NCBI RefSeq assembly: GCF_020379485.1
Contig: NC_063438.1
Span: 6,094,835 to 6,158,834 of the forward strand
Source: Brassica napus
Lineage: Eukaryota > Streptophyta > Magnoliopsida > Brassicales > Brassicaceae
Length of the DNA stretch: 64,000 bases
Reading direction: 5' to 3'
A program made the translations under genes and the position numbers. Below are positions 47,557-59,375 of the stretch, piece by piece (position 1 is the first letter of the stretch; each line of letters starts with the position of its first letter). The notes beneath the pieces were generated by a model. That model had not been told where the DNA came from. It did no database searches and saw nothing but the letters and a program-made list of their open reading frames with translations.

Positions 47557-48758
47557 TTTTTCAAAATTGCATTTTTAATCATAAAGTTGGCAAAAGTTTG
47601 CTCTTTAAACATTAAAGCTCAACTGCTAAAACTTTAAACATGGAAACTTGTTTCAGTAACATATTAAATATCAAAACTAACTTACTTGTTTCACATGTCA
47701 AAATTGTGACCGGTACTATCCATAGTAAGTCAAAATAGGCGACGTGGCAATTTTTTCCTTTTTTAAAAAAAATATTTTTAATTATTTTAATTTATAAAAA
47801 CAAATAAAATTAGATTAAATTTAAAATAAACTCTACAAATTTGATAAAATTCAAAAAGACAAAAAATCAAGAAAAAAATAAAACACAAAAAAATAAAAAA
47901 AACAAAAAAAAAACAAAAAAAAACAAAAAAAACAAAAAACAAAAAAACAAAAACTAAATTTAAAAATTAAAAAAAACTTAAATTGTAAAAATTGATAAAA
48001 ATCCGAAATTAGGAAAATTTAAAAAAAATCTGGAAAACTAATAAAATTTAAAAATTCAAAAAAATTAAAAATTGAAAATGAAAAGGTACTTGCACGCATA
48101 TTTCTTTGGTGTTTAGGTAAGCATTTCTAGGTCGGGTTCAGATCCTTCAGATCCTAGAGATTTGAACCCAACAAAGCACTTGAAATTTTTCGGTTCGGGT
48201 TCGACATGGCAGTGATGGTGAAAAATTTAGTTATATCACTATAAAAAGATATTACGAGATATACTAGGATTTTTTTAACATTTTATTGAATGTTAAAATT
48301 GAAAAATATTTCAAATTATAATTATAATTTTTATTTTTTTATAAATTATTTTTCATTTTTTTTTAAAAAAGTTTCCTATTTTTTCCTATTTGCTATTGGT
48401 TTCTTACAAATTATTATTTTATTATTATTATCTGTTCTTAAATTTTTTTTCTTATCTTTTTCCTGAATTTTTTCCAGTTTTTAGAATTTATTTTGAATTT
48501 TCATCTGACTTTATTTGTTTTTATTAATTAATATAATTAAATTTATTTTAAAAAATAGTAAACCGTCTCGTCACCTATTTTGACCTATTAAGAAACAGTG
48601 CCAGACATAATTTTGACTTATCAAACATGTAAGTTAGTTTTAATGTTTAATATGTTATTAAAACAAGTTTCCATGTTTAAAGTGTTAGACGTTAAACTTT
48701 AAAGTTTAAAATGTAAACTTTTGCAAACTTCGTGATTTAAAATGCAATTTTCCCTTTT
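47557..48758. mobile_element. 1.2-kb fold-back element with about 210-bp inverted repeats
   Basis: The left end (from TTTTTCAAAATTGCATTTTT through GTCAAAATAGGCGACG) is matched by the reverse complement of the right end (AAAATTGCATTTTAAATCAC through GGTCAAAATAGGTGACG). The left half is A-rich and the right half T-rich, so the whole element can fold back. A central part near 48090-48240 contains CGGGTTCAGATCCTTC. No ORF is seen. The long ends suggest a Mutator-like non-autonomous element; no target duplication was found. Confidence 0.75.
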
Positions 48759-48794
48759 GAAAGTATTAATGCCAATTAATGACATTATTAGAGG

Positions 48795-49978
48795 AGTTAT
48801 TCTTGGGTTCACTCCCTAGGATGAACCTAGGTTCACCAATCAATAGAATTTCATTATTTCAAATTCGATATCTTTTAAAAAAGGAAACCAAATATTCTCA
48901 AATTATATTATGTTTTAAAAATAAAAAAGTAAGAAAAAGATAATAGTTACAGAAAAAAGAATTAAAAAGAATATATATATTTTTAACGTTGTCAACAAAA
49001 CACTAAACCCTAAATCCTAATCCCTAAACCCTAAATCCTAAACCCTAAACCCTTGGGTAAATCTTAAACCCTTGGGTAAACCGTAAACCCTTGGGTAAAT
49101 CCTAAACTCTAAATAAAAAACACTAAAACCCTAAACCCTAAACCCTTGAGTGTTTTAGTGTATAGTGATTTTGATTTAGAATTTAGGATTTATCCTAGAG
49201 TTTAGGGTTTATCCAAAGATTTAGGGTTTAGGATTAAGGGTTTAGGGATTAGGATTTAGGGTTTAGGGTTTAATGTTATGCTGATGATGTAAAATATTTT
49301 TTTTTGTAATTACTACTATTTTTTTTACCTTTTAATTTAAAAAACATAATATAATTTGACAATATTTTGTTTTCTTTTTTAAAAGATATCAAATATAAAA
49401 TAAAAAAATCCTATTGGTTGGTGAACCTAGAGGTTCAATATAAGAATAAGTCATTAAGAGAAACACTAAACCCTAAATCCTAATCACTAAACCCTAAACC
49501 CTTGGGTAAACTCTGAATCCTTGGATAAATCATAAACTCTAGGGTTTAATTTTAAATATTTTTGATTTAGAGTTTATGATTTATCCAAGGGTTCAGGGTT
49601 TATCCAATGGTTCAGGGTTTATCCAAGGGTTTAGGGTTTAGTGAATAGGGTTTAGGGTTTAGTGTTATTAAGATTTAGTTTTTAATGTATGATTTAGGGT
49701 TTAAAATTTTCCAATAGTTTACGGTTTATCCAAGATTTAAGGTTTATAATTTAGGGTTTGGAATTTATGATTTAGGGTATAGGATTTAGTATTTTGCTAA
49801 AGGTTTAACAATATTTATTTTATTTTTTTTGTAACTATTTTTATGTATTTTTATTGTTTTATTTTAAAAATATAATTTTATTTGGAAATTCAATTTTATT
49901 TCATTTTTTAAAAGATATCAAATATCAAATACTCAAACACTATTGGTTGGTGAATGTAGAGAATTTTTCTTAATGAGG
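48795..49978. mobile_element. MULE-like MITE cluster with telomere-like repeats
   Basis: The left end (TTATTCTTGGGTTCACTCCC, then GAACCTAGGTTCACCAA) is inverted at about 49410-49450 (TTGGTTGGTGAACCTAGAGG, then GAATAAG), and a second inverted end lies at about 49942-49978. Inside are many AAACCCTAAA and TTTAGGG motifs, first in CCCTAAA and then in TTTAGGG orientation, repeated in both halves. It therefore looks like one element plus a second, partly duplicated or nested copy. It is not a chromosome end. Confidence 0.7.
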
Positions 49979-50316
49979 GGCCAAGAGTAGGATCCTTGAC
50001 CGTCCTCTGCCGGTAATGGTACGGTTATTGACGTACTTAAAAATGATCCATTCTTGTTGTTTGATGGTGTCATGATCCCGTAATAAATCTTTTTCAAGGA
50101 CCAGTGAACATCACTTGACGGAGAAAAGAATATTCCGAAAGGAGTATAGATCGTTGATTTTACACTACGATCCAAGCTTTTTGGTAAACGCAAAAGCGTT
50201 TTCTTTGGCCATAGAGCACTGTAATTTCTGACGTCGAAGACCTTTTCCCCTCTGTAATGTCCATTCGGGGGAGCTCTTGAGACGGCTAAGAAGAAGACCA
50301 TATCGACCGATCTCAT
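49933..50316 (-). pseudogene. unknown ORF truncated by the MITE, chimeric C-terminus
   Basis: A 127-residue open frame starts with ATG at 50316 (MRSVDMVFFLAVSRAPP) and contains GHYRGEKVFDVRNYSALW and SLKKIYYGIMTPSNN. A TATA-like ATATAAATA lies about 65-75 bp upstream. I cannot assign a family. The last dozen residues are read from the end of the adjacent MULE-like MITE, so the original 3' part appears to have been replaced or cut off by the insertion. It may be a truncated gene or a young chimeric one. Confidence 0.45.
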
Positions 50317-50494
50317 TTCTTTCTTTCGTTCTTAACCCACTGATAAGTTGAGGTAAAGTGAAGCGTTTTGAGCTTCTTATTTATATGTAACAATCAGTTA
50401 CTACCATACCTTTTGAAATTTATTTCTCTTGGAAGATTAAGCAAGGATCTTATCAAGACGGGGTAAAATCATTTTGTGGGAATAGTAGCTAATG

Positions 50495-50738
50495 TAGGCT
50501 GTAATGGGTAGCCAAGTCTAGGAATGATATGAATGAACAGAAGAATTAAAAAATGGGATGGAGATGAATGGAATAATGAAAGTTATGAATAAAAATATGG
50601 AATTTTATTCCATATCATTCCCCTTCATGCGCATGCATTTTTTATTCATGAATGTTTTATAACCTCTTTTTTTCTTATTCCAGAAAAAATCATTGGAATG
50701 AAATTTGATTTTTATTCATATTTTGAATGCAAACAAAG
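50495..50738. mobile_element. possible small MITE between the ORF and the LTR fragment
   Basis: The stretch is full of GAATG and CATTC words in opposite orientations (for example GGAATGATATGAATG on the left and CATTCCCCTTCATGC and ATTCATATTTTGAATG on the right), suggesting an imperfect fold-back. Ends and target duplication could not be fixed. Confidence 0.25.
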
Positions 50739-51160
50739 TCCCACATTAAAAATTTAGACAAATAATGTCTAGTATTTAAAGAGATGTCTAACTTTGATTA
50801 ATACGAAACTTTTGGGAAGGAGCCCAAAACCAAATTCATGTGAGCTTTGCCTTCGGGTCCAAAGTGGACAATATCATACTAATCATTCGCAGACGAATTG
50901 GACATGGGATTGGAAAAAGCCTAACAATTGGTATCAGACCAGCCAAAAGATCCTGAAAGCTTCAATTGTAGGAGGAGAATCCTCAAGGTGACTTCGCAAT
51001 TAAGGAGTGCCGAGTCTCTCTCTAACAACGATACAAAGATTAGGTGGATATTCCTAATGGTGCTACAAGGATTAGGTGGTGAATGTCCTAATGGTACTGC
51101 AAGGGTTCGGTGGATAAAATCCTAATGGTGTAACGAGAGTTAGGTGAAAAGTTCATTGTT
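50735..51160 (+). mobile_element. TRIM-like LTR retrotransposon fragment
   Basis: An LTR-like segment starting near AAAGTCCCACATT and ending GCCTAACA is followed by ATTGGTATCAGACC, close to the TTGGTATCAGAGC primer-binding site complementary to initiator tRNA-Met. After it come three or four degenerate units of about 35 bp (GATTAGGTGG, then TCCTAATGGTGCTAC), reminiscent of internal repeats of crucifer TRIM elements. No coding region or right LTR was found. Confidence 0.55.
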
Positions 51161-51531
51161 TTGTAATTCTATGAAATTATGACGTTTACAAAATTATGAT
51201 AGAAGAAATGATAGATATAAAATAATTAAAATAGCAATTATCTTCTGAAATTAAATGAAAATAAAGTTTTACATAATTTAAAAATATTTTTATAATTTTT
51301 ATTTTATATTATTAACAAAAAATTTCAAATTATGAAAATGAAAATAATTATTAAACAATTAAATGAAACATTCTCTGTTTTAAAAATGTGAAAATGATAA
51401 AATTTTATATATAATATAATAAAAATAAATTAATTCATTATACAATTAAATTCAAATAATTTTTCTTTCGAAACTTAACATGCAATAATATTTCAAGAAT
51501 AATATTTCAACATACAATAATATTTCAATAC

Positions 51532-52030
51532 ATGTTTTGACTTTTTATTATTTTAAAATTCAATTCTGATACTCGATACCAATACAATATTATGTCATTT
51601 TCTATAACACACAGCTTTAGATGATGAAATTTTCCACTTATGGTGCTAGATTTTTGATTTTCCTTTAGTTAAAAGTTCTTAACAGAATTAAAATTAACAT
51701 AAGCTATGGGACATGTTCTTATCAGAGTTGCTAATAGAAGATAAATCCCGAGTGGTAGAACATGTAAGTACAATAAAAGGTATTAGGTTAAAAGAGCATG
51801 ACTTGGTGCTTGTAAACTCTTTTTTCAAGAAATCATATAGTGGACTCAAGAGAATGCAATGGCACTAAAAACCAGCAGCCTCGTCACTTGGTAAAAGAGT
51901 TCGCAAACATCATTCATAATTATATCAGCAATCGGCTGAAGTCACTAAAAGCAAAGCTATCAGAAACTGAAGATGAAACACAATTCCGTTGAATAATGGC
52001 CTCAAGAATTCCAAGCCAGTTGAAAATCAT
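51532..52030. repeat. DUF26 downstream flank, copy B of three
   Basis: It is related to 63552-64000 over most of its length (ACATGTTTTGACTTTTTATT, GGGACATGTTCTTATCAGAG, GAGCATGACTTGG, CAGCAATCGGCTGAAG) and to 42815-42960 at its right part. This shows a duplicated segment present three times in the window. Confidence 0.8.
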
Positions 52031-52111
52031 TGTTTAACAAAAATAATAATCAATTTTGATCTTCTAAACAATTTCTTTGGATCTGTTTCTTAACAACTCT
52101 ATTTATTAATA

Positions 52112-53889
52112 TCAATACTATTAAAACTGAAGGGCCTTTTTTGAGGTACCCTTGGAGTTTTGAAGTATTTACCATTCTTTGCCACTGAATTATTTTTAAT
52201 CTATGATTTCAATTAAATTTTGTATTTTTGAATTTTATTTTAATTAAAAGCAGAAAATCCTTTTGTTTAAAAATCATTCATAAAACATTCAAACAAACTT
52301 CAGTTGCTATAATTTAGTTATTGAAATGGATACATGATATGTGCAGAAATCACGATACCCAAATTGTATGTTTAATCAACAATATCTAGTGTTATTTTAA
52401 GTACTTTTCGTGTTTCGGATATTTTTCAGATTTTCTAGATATTTCGAATCTTTTTAGGATCCTAAATACCCGAACAGATGTGGACTCATTACGTCCATAT
52501 CGGGTCCAACAACCTTTTGATATAGATTTTTAACGTAATTGTACAAAAACATGGTTGATGAAATATATTTTAGAAAACTCATTTTTAAATATGAAAATAT
52601 CTATCAAACTATAGACGGTTGAAAGTTTAGTATATAATATGAGATTTTAGTGGGAAAATTTATATATGATATGATTACGTTATTATAAAGGAAAGAGGAA
52701 GTTAAAATGTACACTTATATGTTGTGTAGCTTCTCTTGCTTTAAATTATATATTATATGATAAAAGTGATAATATAAAACATTAATTTCAATGCTTTTAT
52801 GATTAAAAGTCAAAATGGTAAACATAATAATATTAATGATTAAGATTTAGGAGTGGTATTTGAATAAATAAAGGAATTGAATAAATTATTGTTAGAGAAA
52901 TATATGATAACATATTGTTAGTCTAAGTTTGAGTTAAATAAAGTGTCCAAACAACTTTGTTAGGTAGATTTTTTAAGACTTCTTCCTTTTTAATAGTATT
53001 GATTTATCATGTTACTCTCTAAACATTTTGAAAACGAAACCAAGATCGACTCAGTATATATATTGGTTGATTGGTCTGACCAGTTTAACCTGCTTAACGA
53101 GTTTTAAATTTTTTTATAATTATATATGTATATATACCATATGCTTTAAGAAAGAAAAAGGAATTCTATATGAACTTAAATTATTAACATAATAAGATTA
53201 ACATTCAAATCACCATGTATATTTTTTCTTACCACAAAATTTCAAATGTTATATTAATGGAAAAATTTGAAAACATATAATATTTAGATAACAAGTGGGA
53301 ATAAGACATAATTTTTCGTATGAAATAATATGTGAAAACTGAAAAGACAAAAACTAATTAATCACTAACAGTTTCATAAAAAAATTCTTAGAACAATTAA
53401 AAGACTATAAACTATGTTTTAGTTTAGCAGAATCCATGGTTTTTTTATCCGGGCCGGAGTTTTTCAAATACAGTTTTTATTGTTCCAAATCATCGGTTCT
53501 ACTGGATTTTTCCAGTTTTTCTCAAATCCAAGTTGACTGGCCTGATCAGTTTAACGGGTTTTTAAAATTTTACTGTATATTATATATGTATATATACCAT
53601 GTTTAAAGGAAAAAATGAATTCTATGTGAACTTAAATTGTTGACATACATAAGATTAACATTCAAATCACCATACATATTTTTTCTTACAACAAAATTTC
53701 AAGTCATCGGTTTTACTGGATTTTCTATTTTTTTTTCAAATCCCAAATTTTAAACTGAATCGAACTCAACTTATTAGACGAGTCATGGTCGGACTGTTTT
53801 CGAGTGGTTGGCCCGGTCTGATTTCCAAAACATTGCAATGTTTATAACATAAAATATCCCGCGCTTTCAAAGCGCGGGTCAAAATCTAG
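52112..53889 (+). mobile_element. non-autonomous Helitron, about 1.78 kb
   Basis: The 5' end is TCAATACTATTAAAACTGAA, like other crucifer Helitrons. The 3' end has a 10-bp perfect hairpin (CCCGCGCTTT, C, AAAGCGCGGG at 53858-53878) and TCAAAATCTAG ending at 53889. It sits between A (52111) and T (53890), the expected AT target. The paralogous DUF26 copy A flank near 43300 reads TTTATTAAAATATGAATATT, an empty site. Internally, a block of about 190 bp around 53067-53251 is repeated at 53531-53725. There is no Rep/helicase gene. Confidence 0.88.
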
Positions 53890-53983
53890 TATGTATTAAA
53901 TTTGAGCCAAAAAAAACTAAACAAAACTAAAGCATAATTGGAAATTATGAAGCAGATGTATTCATCACCACCGTAAAAAATGC

Positions 53984-55491
53984 TTAACTCCTAATAAAAG
54001 GGTATAGCTTGTATCTTACTTCACAGTTCGAACCCAAAACTCTCCCTCCTTGTTTAATGTCGTCGTTCTTGAAAAGCTTTAAGATACTCCATGTCAAACA
54101 ACTTTTACAATCTATTGTTAGTTCTACGCACTGCACCATTGCATACAACGTATTTTTCCCAAGCTTCTTTTTCCCTTCTGCGTAAAGTATGACGACAGAG
54201 CCGACTTCGGTATTCTTATCAACCTTAAGTGTTAGCTCAGAAAAAAAATCCACCACCCTCTTGGCAAACAATTTTGCATCCCCTCTTACGTTATTTGGGT
54301 TGTACATAGAAAACATATTCTTGTAATTAGTATTGATTGGCATGTCTTCACCGATTGCACTAACCCAGAGAAAACATTGGTCGTACCATATTATTCCGAA
54401 TTTGTTCCTTAGACATCTTCTACGAAACTGCATTGTCAACCCGTATATGTTTTGTATCATTTTAAAAGATGAAATAATATTTCAGTGAAATCTTTCTTCT
54501 CCTAATTATTTTTATAACAACTGATTATTTTATGATTAGGAGAAATTTTAAAATTGAAGGATTTACAGAAACCAGACATGTATAAATTATTTGCAACCTC
54601 TAATAACTTAGTTCATTTAATAAAAACATCGTCAATATAATTTGGTTTCTACACAACTTATGATAAATTGTGATGTCTAAATAACCAGGTTGAGAGCGGT
54701 TTGGATATCCAGAAATTTCAGGATATCCAGGATCCGTTAGATCCATGTTATAACTATCCATATCTAGACCTGTGATTTTTGGATATCTAGATATTGATAT
54801 TTATCTAAAATGGAATTAATATTCCAAAATAAAATGTAATCTTTCAAAAAGTAAAAGTAATGCTATAAAATAATTAAAAATAAAAAAAATTGTATAAAAT
54901 TTAATTTTATCTTTAGTTATACTATCACACTAATACGATCTTACAAATATCTGGATATTTAGAGTGGATCTAGAGCGAATATCATATATGATCTAGATCT
55001 TTGATAGTTATCCCATCCCTATCTTTGATACTTTTTAGTTAACCATAATCTTATTTTTGTTTCATGTAGTCATTTCTGTTTTGTTCAAATGAAAGTTTTA
55101 TAACACCTCAAAAACGTAATCATTATATTTAAATGTATGACGGCTCGTTTACCCCTGCGACTGCGGTGTCAGCACATGTACGGCATTTAGACCCATAAGA
55201 GTCACCACGACACTGGAACATGACGGTGACAGCATCAGGAGCAGGTTCACGACCTCTGCTTGTGCGCATGAAACCGTTCTTATAATAACTACCAGTACGA
55301 ACACTACGTAAAATAATGTTGAGGCTGTCCTCGTACTCACTTCCAGTATTATATATTCCTTGATCAAGGAAGCATTTGTGGTTGAGATACTCATTGGTAA
55401 GGTTCAATGAAGAAACACTATGTATGATGAGGAACTGCATAGCCAAAATAGGGGAAACAAATCGTTTGGGTAGAGAATATGAAAATTTCAT
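53984..55491 (-). CDS. cysteine-rich repeat secretory protein (DUF26/Gnk2), copy B
   Basis: Two minus-strand exons, 55491-55153 and 54427-53984, in phase 0, give 260 residues. The architecture is the same as copy A: a signal peptide, a first DUF26 with C-x8-C-x2-C (CRGDSYGSKCRTC), a splice, RCLRNKFGIIWYDQCFLWVS, and a second DUF26 with CVELTIDCKSC and a VRYKLYPFIRS end. Compared with copy A, the loop before the first Cys motif is two residues longer (SRGREPAPDAV against TKGPASDSV) and its neighbourhood carries most of the replacements. Position-by-position conservation of all cysteines argues that both copies are under selection. The intron is 725 bp and lacks the MITE of copy A. A Helitron lies 95 bp past the stop codon, so it may alter the 3' end of the transcript. 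Confidence 0.87.
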
Positions 55492-55499
55492 TCTCTTAG

Positions 55500-56404
55500 A
55501 TTTTATTGTTTTTCAGTAAAGGGTGGTTTTCATAAATGATGTGTTGAGACTGACAGTTATATATAAGATTTTCAAAAGGATTTTAATTGAATGGCTCATT
55601 AGATAGAAGAGAATAGTGTGCATATTTTTGGCGGCGAAAACAGAGGGATAAAGAAAAAGTCCAAATTCAAAATGTTTTACTAAGTTTAAACTTCTAAAAA
55701 AAAAATCAAACTGATACTAAATTTTTTACCACTTATGAACTAAATGGGCTTTATAATATGTTCTAATTTTGTAATTATAATAAGAAAATGCAAAAATTAC
55801 CTTAACTTTTTGATTTAAAAACTGACTTTAATCTAATTTACATCTGCCTAAATTATACTATGTGGTGTCAGTGCGTGTGCACCTTTGGCACATGCCAAGA
55901 AGCGGTTATATTATTTACTCTGTGTAATTATAATCACAAATTATATTATTTTATCTTAAGATAATCAGGAAAATACTCTGTTTATGCTATCAAATTTGAA
56001 AAAAATGCTTTGATTTAGTTTGTTTTTGAAAATTACACTTGTCCTATATGTAAAAAGACATTTCCAATTTCAGTTAAATATTATCTTATAAAAATTTAAA
56101 TTTCGAAACTATTGAGGTAAGATATATTAACGATTTAATAATTTAAATATAGCATTGGAATAATAATTTAAAAATTCAATGTTTATCATTTAAAAAACTA
56201 TTAATCTTATATAAACAGAAATTATGGAAAAAAATTATCACTTTCCTAATGCATTATGTAAGATTTTACATATTAAAAGTCACCATCACACTGAACTTGT
56301 CACAATAAAAAAACATTTCTCCATTAAGTGATAAATTCATGAGGTCATAAGTTGTTGCATTAGTCATGAGTATGTTCAAAATTTCAACAGAGGGGAAGTA
56401 TTCA
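55500..56404. other. upstream flank of DUF26 copy B and intergenic DNA
   Basis: The first part matches the flank of copy A (45182-45475). A segment at 55735-55920 (ACTAAATGGGCTTT, then CACCTTTGGCACATGCCAAG) is related to 56805-56960 and 59775-59935 inside the large tandem duplication. No gene is seen. Confidence 0.6.
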
Positions 56405-59368
56405 AAACTTATAAAGCACAATAGCATTAGATCAAAATTTGCTAAGTTCCAAAGTACATGAAATTTTTGCTTTACACAAAAGATTGTGTCTTCAAGTTAA
56501 AGACTTCAACTATGATTGTTTTCATTTTTTTTACTATTTGTCATTTAAATTAAAAAAAAATTCAAAATATTGAATTTAAATTATTAATGTAATTATATAT
56601 TTTTTGTTAGGATAATTTAGTCATTTAAATTAACAAAAAGTGTAGTTTTCAAAAGAAATAAAACACAGTGTATTTTTCAAAATAAAATCTATTTGCAGAG
56701 TATTTTCCAAATTTCCCCTTTTATATTTTCTGTTCAATTAAATTTGACAGATTATTATATGAAACATATGTAACGTCCGGGGAACTAAATTGTTTCATCA
56801 AACACACTCGTGTACTAAATGAGCTTTGTAATATGTTATAAATTTGTAGACATAATAAGAATTTGCAAGAACCTTTGTTTTCAATTTAAAACTGACGTTA
56901 AACCTAGTAAAATTTGCTAAAGTTATATGTACTTGTCCACCTTTGGAGCTTGCCAAAAATCGGTAACTAACTCGATGTAATTTAGACAACAATTGTATTA
57001 TTTTATATTACTGCCCAATTAATATTTAACAGATTCAAAGATATGTAATGTAAGGGAAACTAAATGGGTTCATTAAATACACTAAGCTATAATTAAAGAA
57101 CGTTAATTAATTATCAGACCATCTAATTAAAATAGTTTTAACCTGCCCTGATACCATTTGTAACGTCCCGGCTGTCTATGGCTAATCGTCTTTCCACACT
57201 CGCTTACTCGGCTTGTTGACCCTTTTATGAATGATGAGTGGTGCGTTAATTTTACAGGGGCTTAGAAGTCTTTTTTATTGATTCTTCAATCACCACATGA
57301 TCTTTCTCCTTGCTCTAGCCTCACTTGTACGATAACACGAATCACTTTCCAATAGGTCCAGTTCAAGCACGGTTAACTCTTGAATTCTAAATGGATATGT
57401 GACCGAAAAAGTAAGTACACTTTCATGATATAAGTAGCCAAATCAATTTTATTAAATCTTTCCACATATACCACAAACCGGATGAACGGATTACTTTCAG
57501 TACCATAAGCATGTTCTTAGTTTCATTGGTAGAGCAAGTGTGAATACTTAAACATTGTGACTATTTCTCTAATTTAGTCATTAGAAAAGAAAATACAGAT
57601 CTGAGCGAGAGTTTATGATTGGGTAATTGATGTCTCTTGGTTTTTGCAAGTGTTCAAGAGTTGGAGAGATTTTGTGTCATGTTTGTTGCCTTTATTTGGC
57701 CTGAGCTAAAAACTCCTAGCATTTTTAGTGGATTTGTATGTCATTTGCAGATAGATGGATCATAAATACTTGGAGATGCAATCAATGATCTCAACGAACG
57801 TTTACAAAGGATCGATGATCTTCACAACAAACTTGAGTGAACTCCACCTGGATCTTTGCCTCCAGCTTCAACAAGCTTCCATCCATTAACACCTGCACCT
57901 AATACTCTTTCTTGCCGTGTGAAGGGAGAATGATGTCCCTCATCTTAGCCAGCCCTAAAGGCCAACAAGCAAGAAATAAGGCATAAACAAAGCTTCTTGA
58001 GTAATTTTTCGTTTCATAGGTTAAGACATTTATTCTGCGTTTTTGTTATCCACAGGTTGAGGTTAGACTAAGGGAAGGAAGAGCAGTGAACATTCGCGTG
58101 ATTTTTTGTCGTTGACCTGGTCTTTTGCTAGCAACCATAAAACCTGAATAATCGTGGATTTAGATGTTCAGCAAGCGGTGATTAGCTGTTCAAACCGATT
58201 TGCCTTGGATGTTGTCCGCGCTGAGCTAAGATTATCTCGCAGTGCCACATCACCTCTTTTTAATATGATTCTCGCCCTTTTTGCTATTGTGATTAATGGG
58301 CTTCTTGCTAGGTTTCTAATGATTGAAAAAAATCCAAGCACCACTGAAATCAAATTGTCTTCTTGGAGGCTACAATCCTCGCCATAAAGAGCCTTCTTAC
58401 TGGTCAGTTAATCTCATCCTCCACCTAACTAAACCTGAGAAGTATGCTTAGAACAATGATAATAACATACTCACCTCTAATTTGTATAGCAATTTTTTTT
58501 GTTTTATTTTTTGTTTTAGGTATGTCTAAGAAACACGCTTTTAAGTTTTCATACCATAATACATTATTCATGCAATATCTTCTCTCTTATTTTTATATTT
58601 AAGATATAAATTATTTACAATTATAGAAAACCCCCTAAAAAACTGTTTTCGTCCAAGAATTAAATAAGTCATATCATTCAGTACCCTTTGTTTTCTAAGT
58701 AAAGACCAAAATCCATATTTTCATGCTTGATCTTTGGTGTTGGTTATATAAAATGAATATAACAAAATAACTTGACAAAAAATATATTTAGTTAGATTTA
58801 CGAGGCTACCATTTTACATGAAAATATTATAACATGATTACATGTTCCCGCAATAACATCAAAAATCAATGCTAAATGTATTTTTGATACAAACAAGCTA
58901 AACAATTTGTGTTCATACTTTAAGCAAGAGAATTCGGGTTTTATTTTATGAACTAGATTGGATTTTTTTTTAATTTAAACCAATCAGCTTAGCAGCAATG
59001 TGACACCAAAATTTTGTCTCCAAGTGGAACTTCAAGTCAATAATCGTAATTTTTTTAAAAAAATACTCAATACACATAACGACATATAACATCAAAAATC
59101 AACATAATTCTAATGATTTCTGAGAATAGATATAAACATAAATGGGAATATACAATTGTAAAACACAAATTAGTTAAACTGAAGGACCATAATACCTAAG
59201 CCATAATATCTCAACCACGATCCTGTATTATAAAATATTTTACAACATATTATTCTATACCTATAAATTAGCCAAATATTTAAACCCACAAAATAAACAC
59301 ATTATACAAAACAAAGAAAACATATCCGCGCGAAACACGGAGAGACCACTAGTAAAACATAAAAAGAA
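56405..59368. repeat. large direct tandem duplication, left unit (2.96 kb)
   Basis: This unit is repeated almost exactly at 59376-62340 (offset 2971 bp). It contains a fragment of the DUF26 upstream flank, a TGTAACGTCCCGGCTGTCTA segment, coding-like but start-less pieces (58150-58390) and a Helitron-type 3' terminus at its right end. The two units differ at scattered substitutions and short indels, so the duplication is recent but not brand new. Confidence 0.93.
59319..59352 (+). mobile_element. Helitron-type 3' end in the left unit
   Basis: CCGCGCGAAACACGG followed by AGAGACCACTAG and T resembles a Helitron 3' hairpin and CTAG end. The right arm of the hairpin appears changed from GCGCGG to ACACGG, as expected from methyl-C deamination. 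The matching 5' end was not found. Confidence 0.55.
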
Positions 59369-59375
59369 CTGTAGT

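Noticed and set aside
48980..49800. Possible interstitial telomere from a chromosome fusion
   Set aside because: The motifs are degenerate, occur in both orientations in separate blocks and lie within transposon-like inverted ends.
58154..58387. 77-residue ORF duplicated at 61125-61358 as a tandem gene pair
   Set aside because: It begins with GTG, has an upstream in-frame stop and no ATG. It is probably a piece of a captured or decayed gene, so I report it only as part of the repeat.
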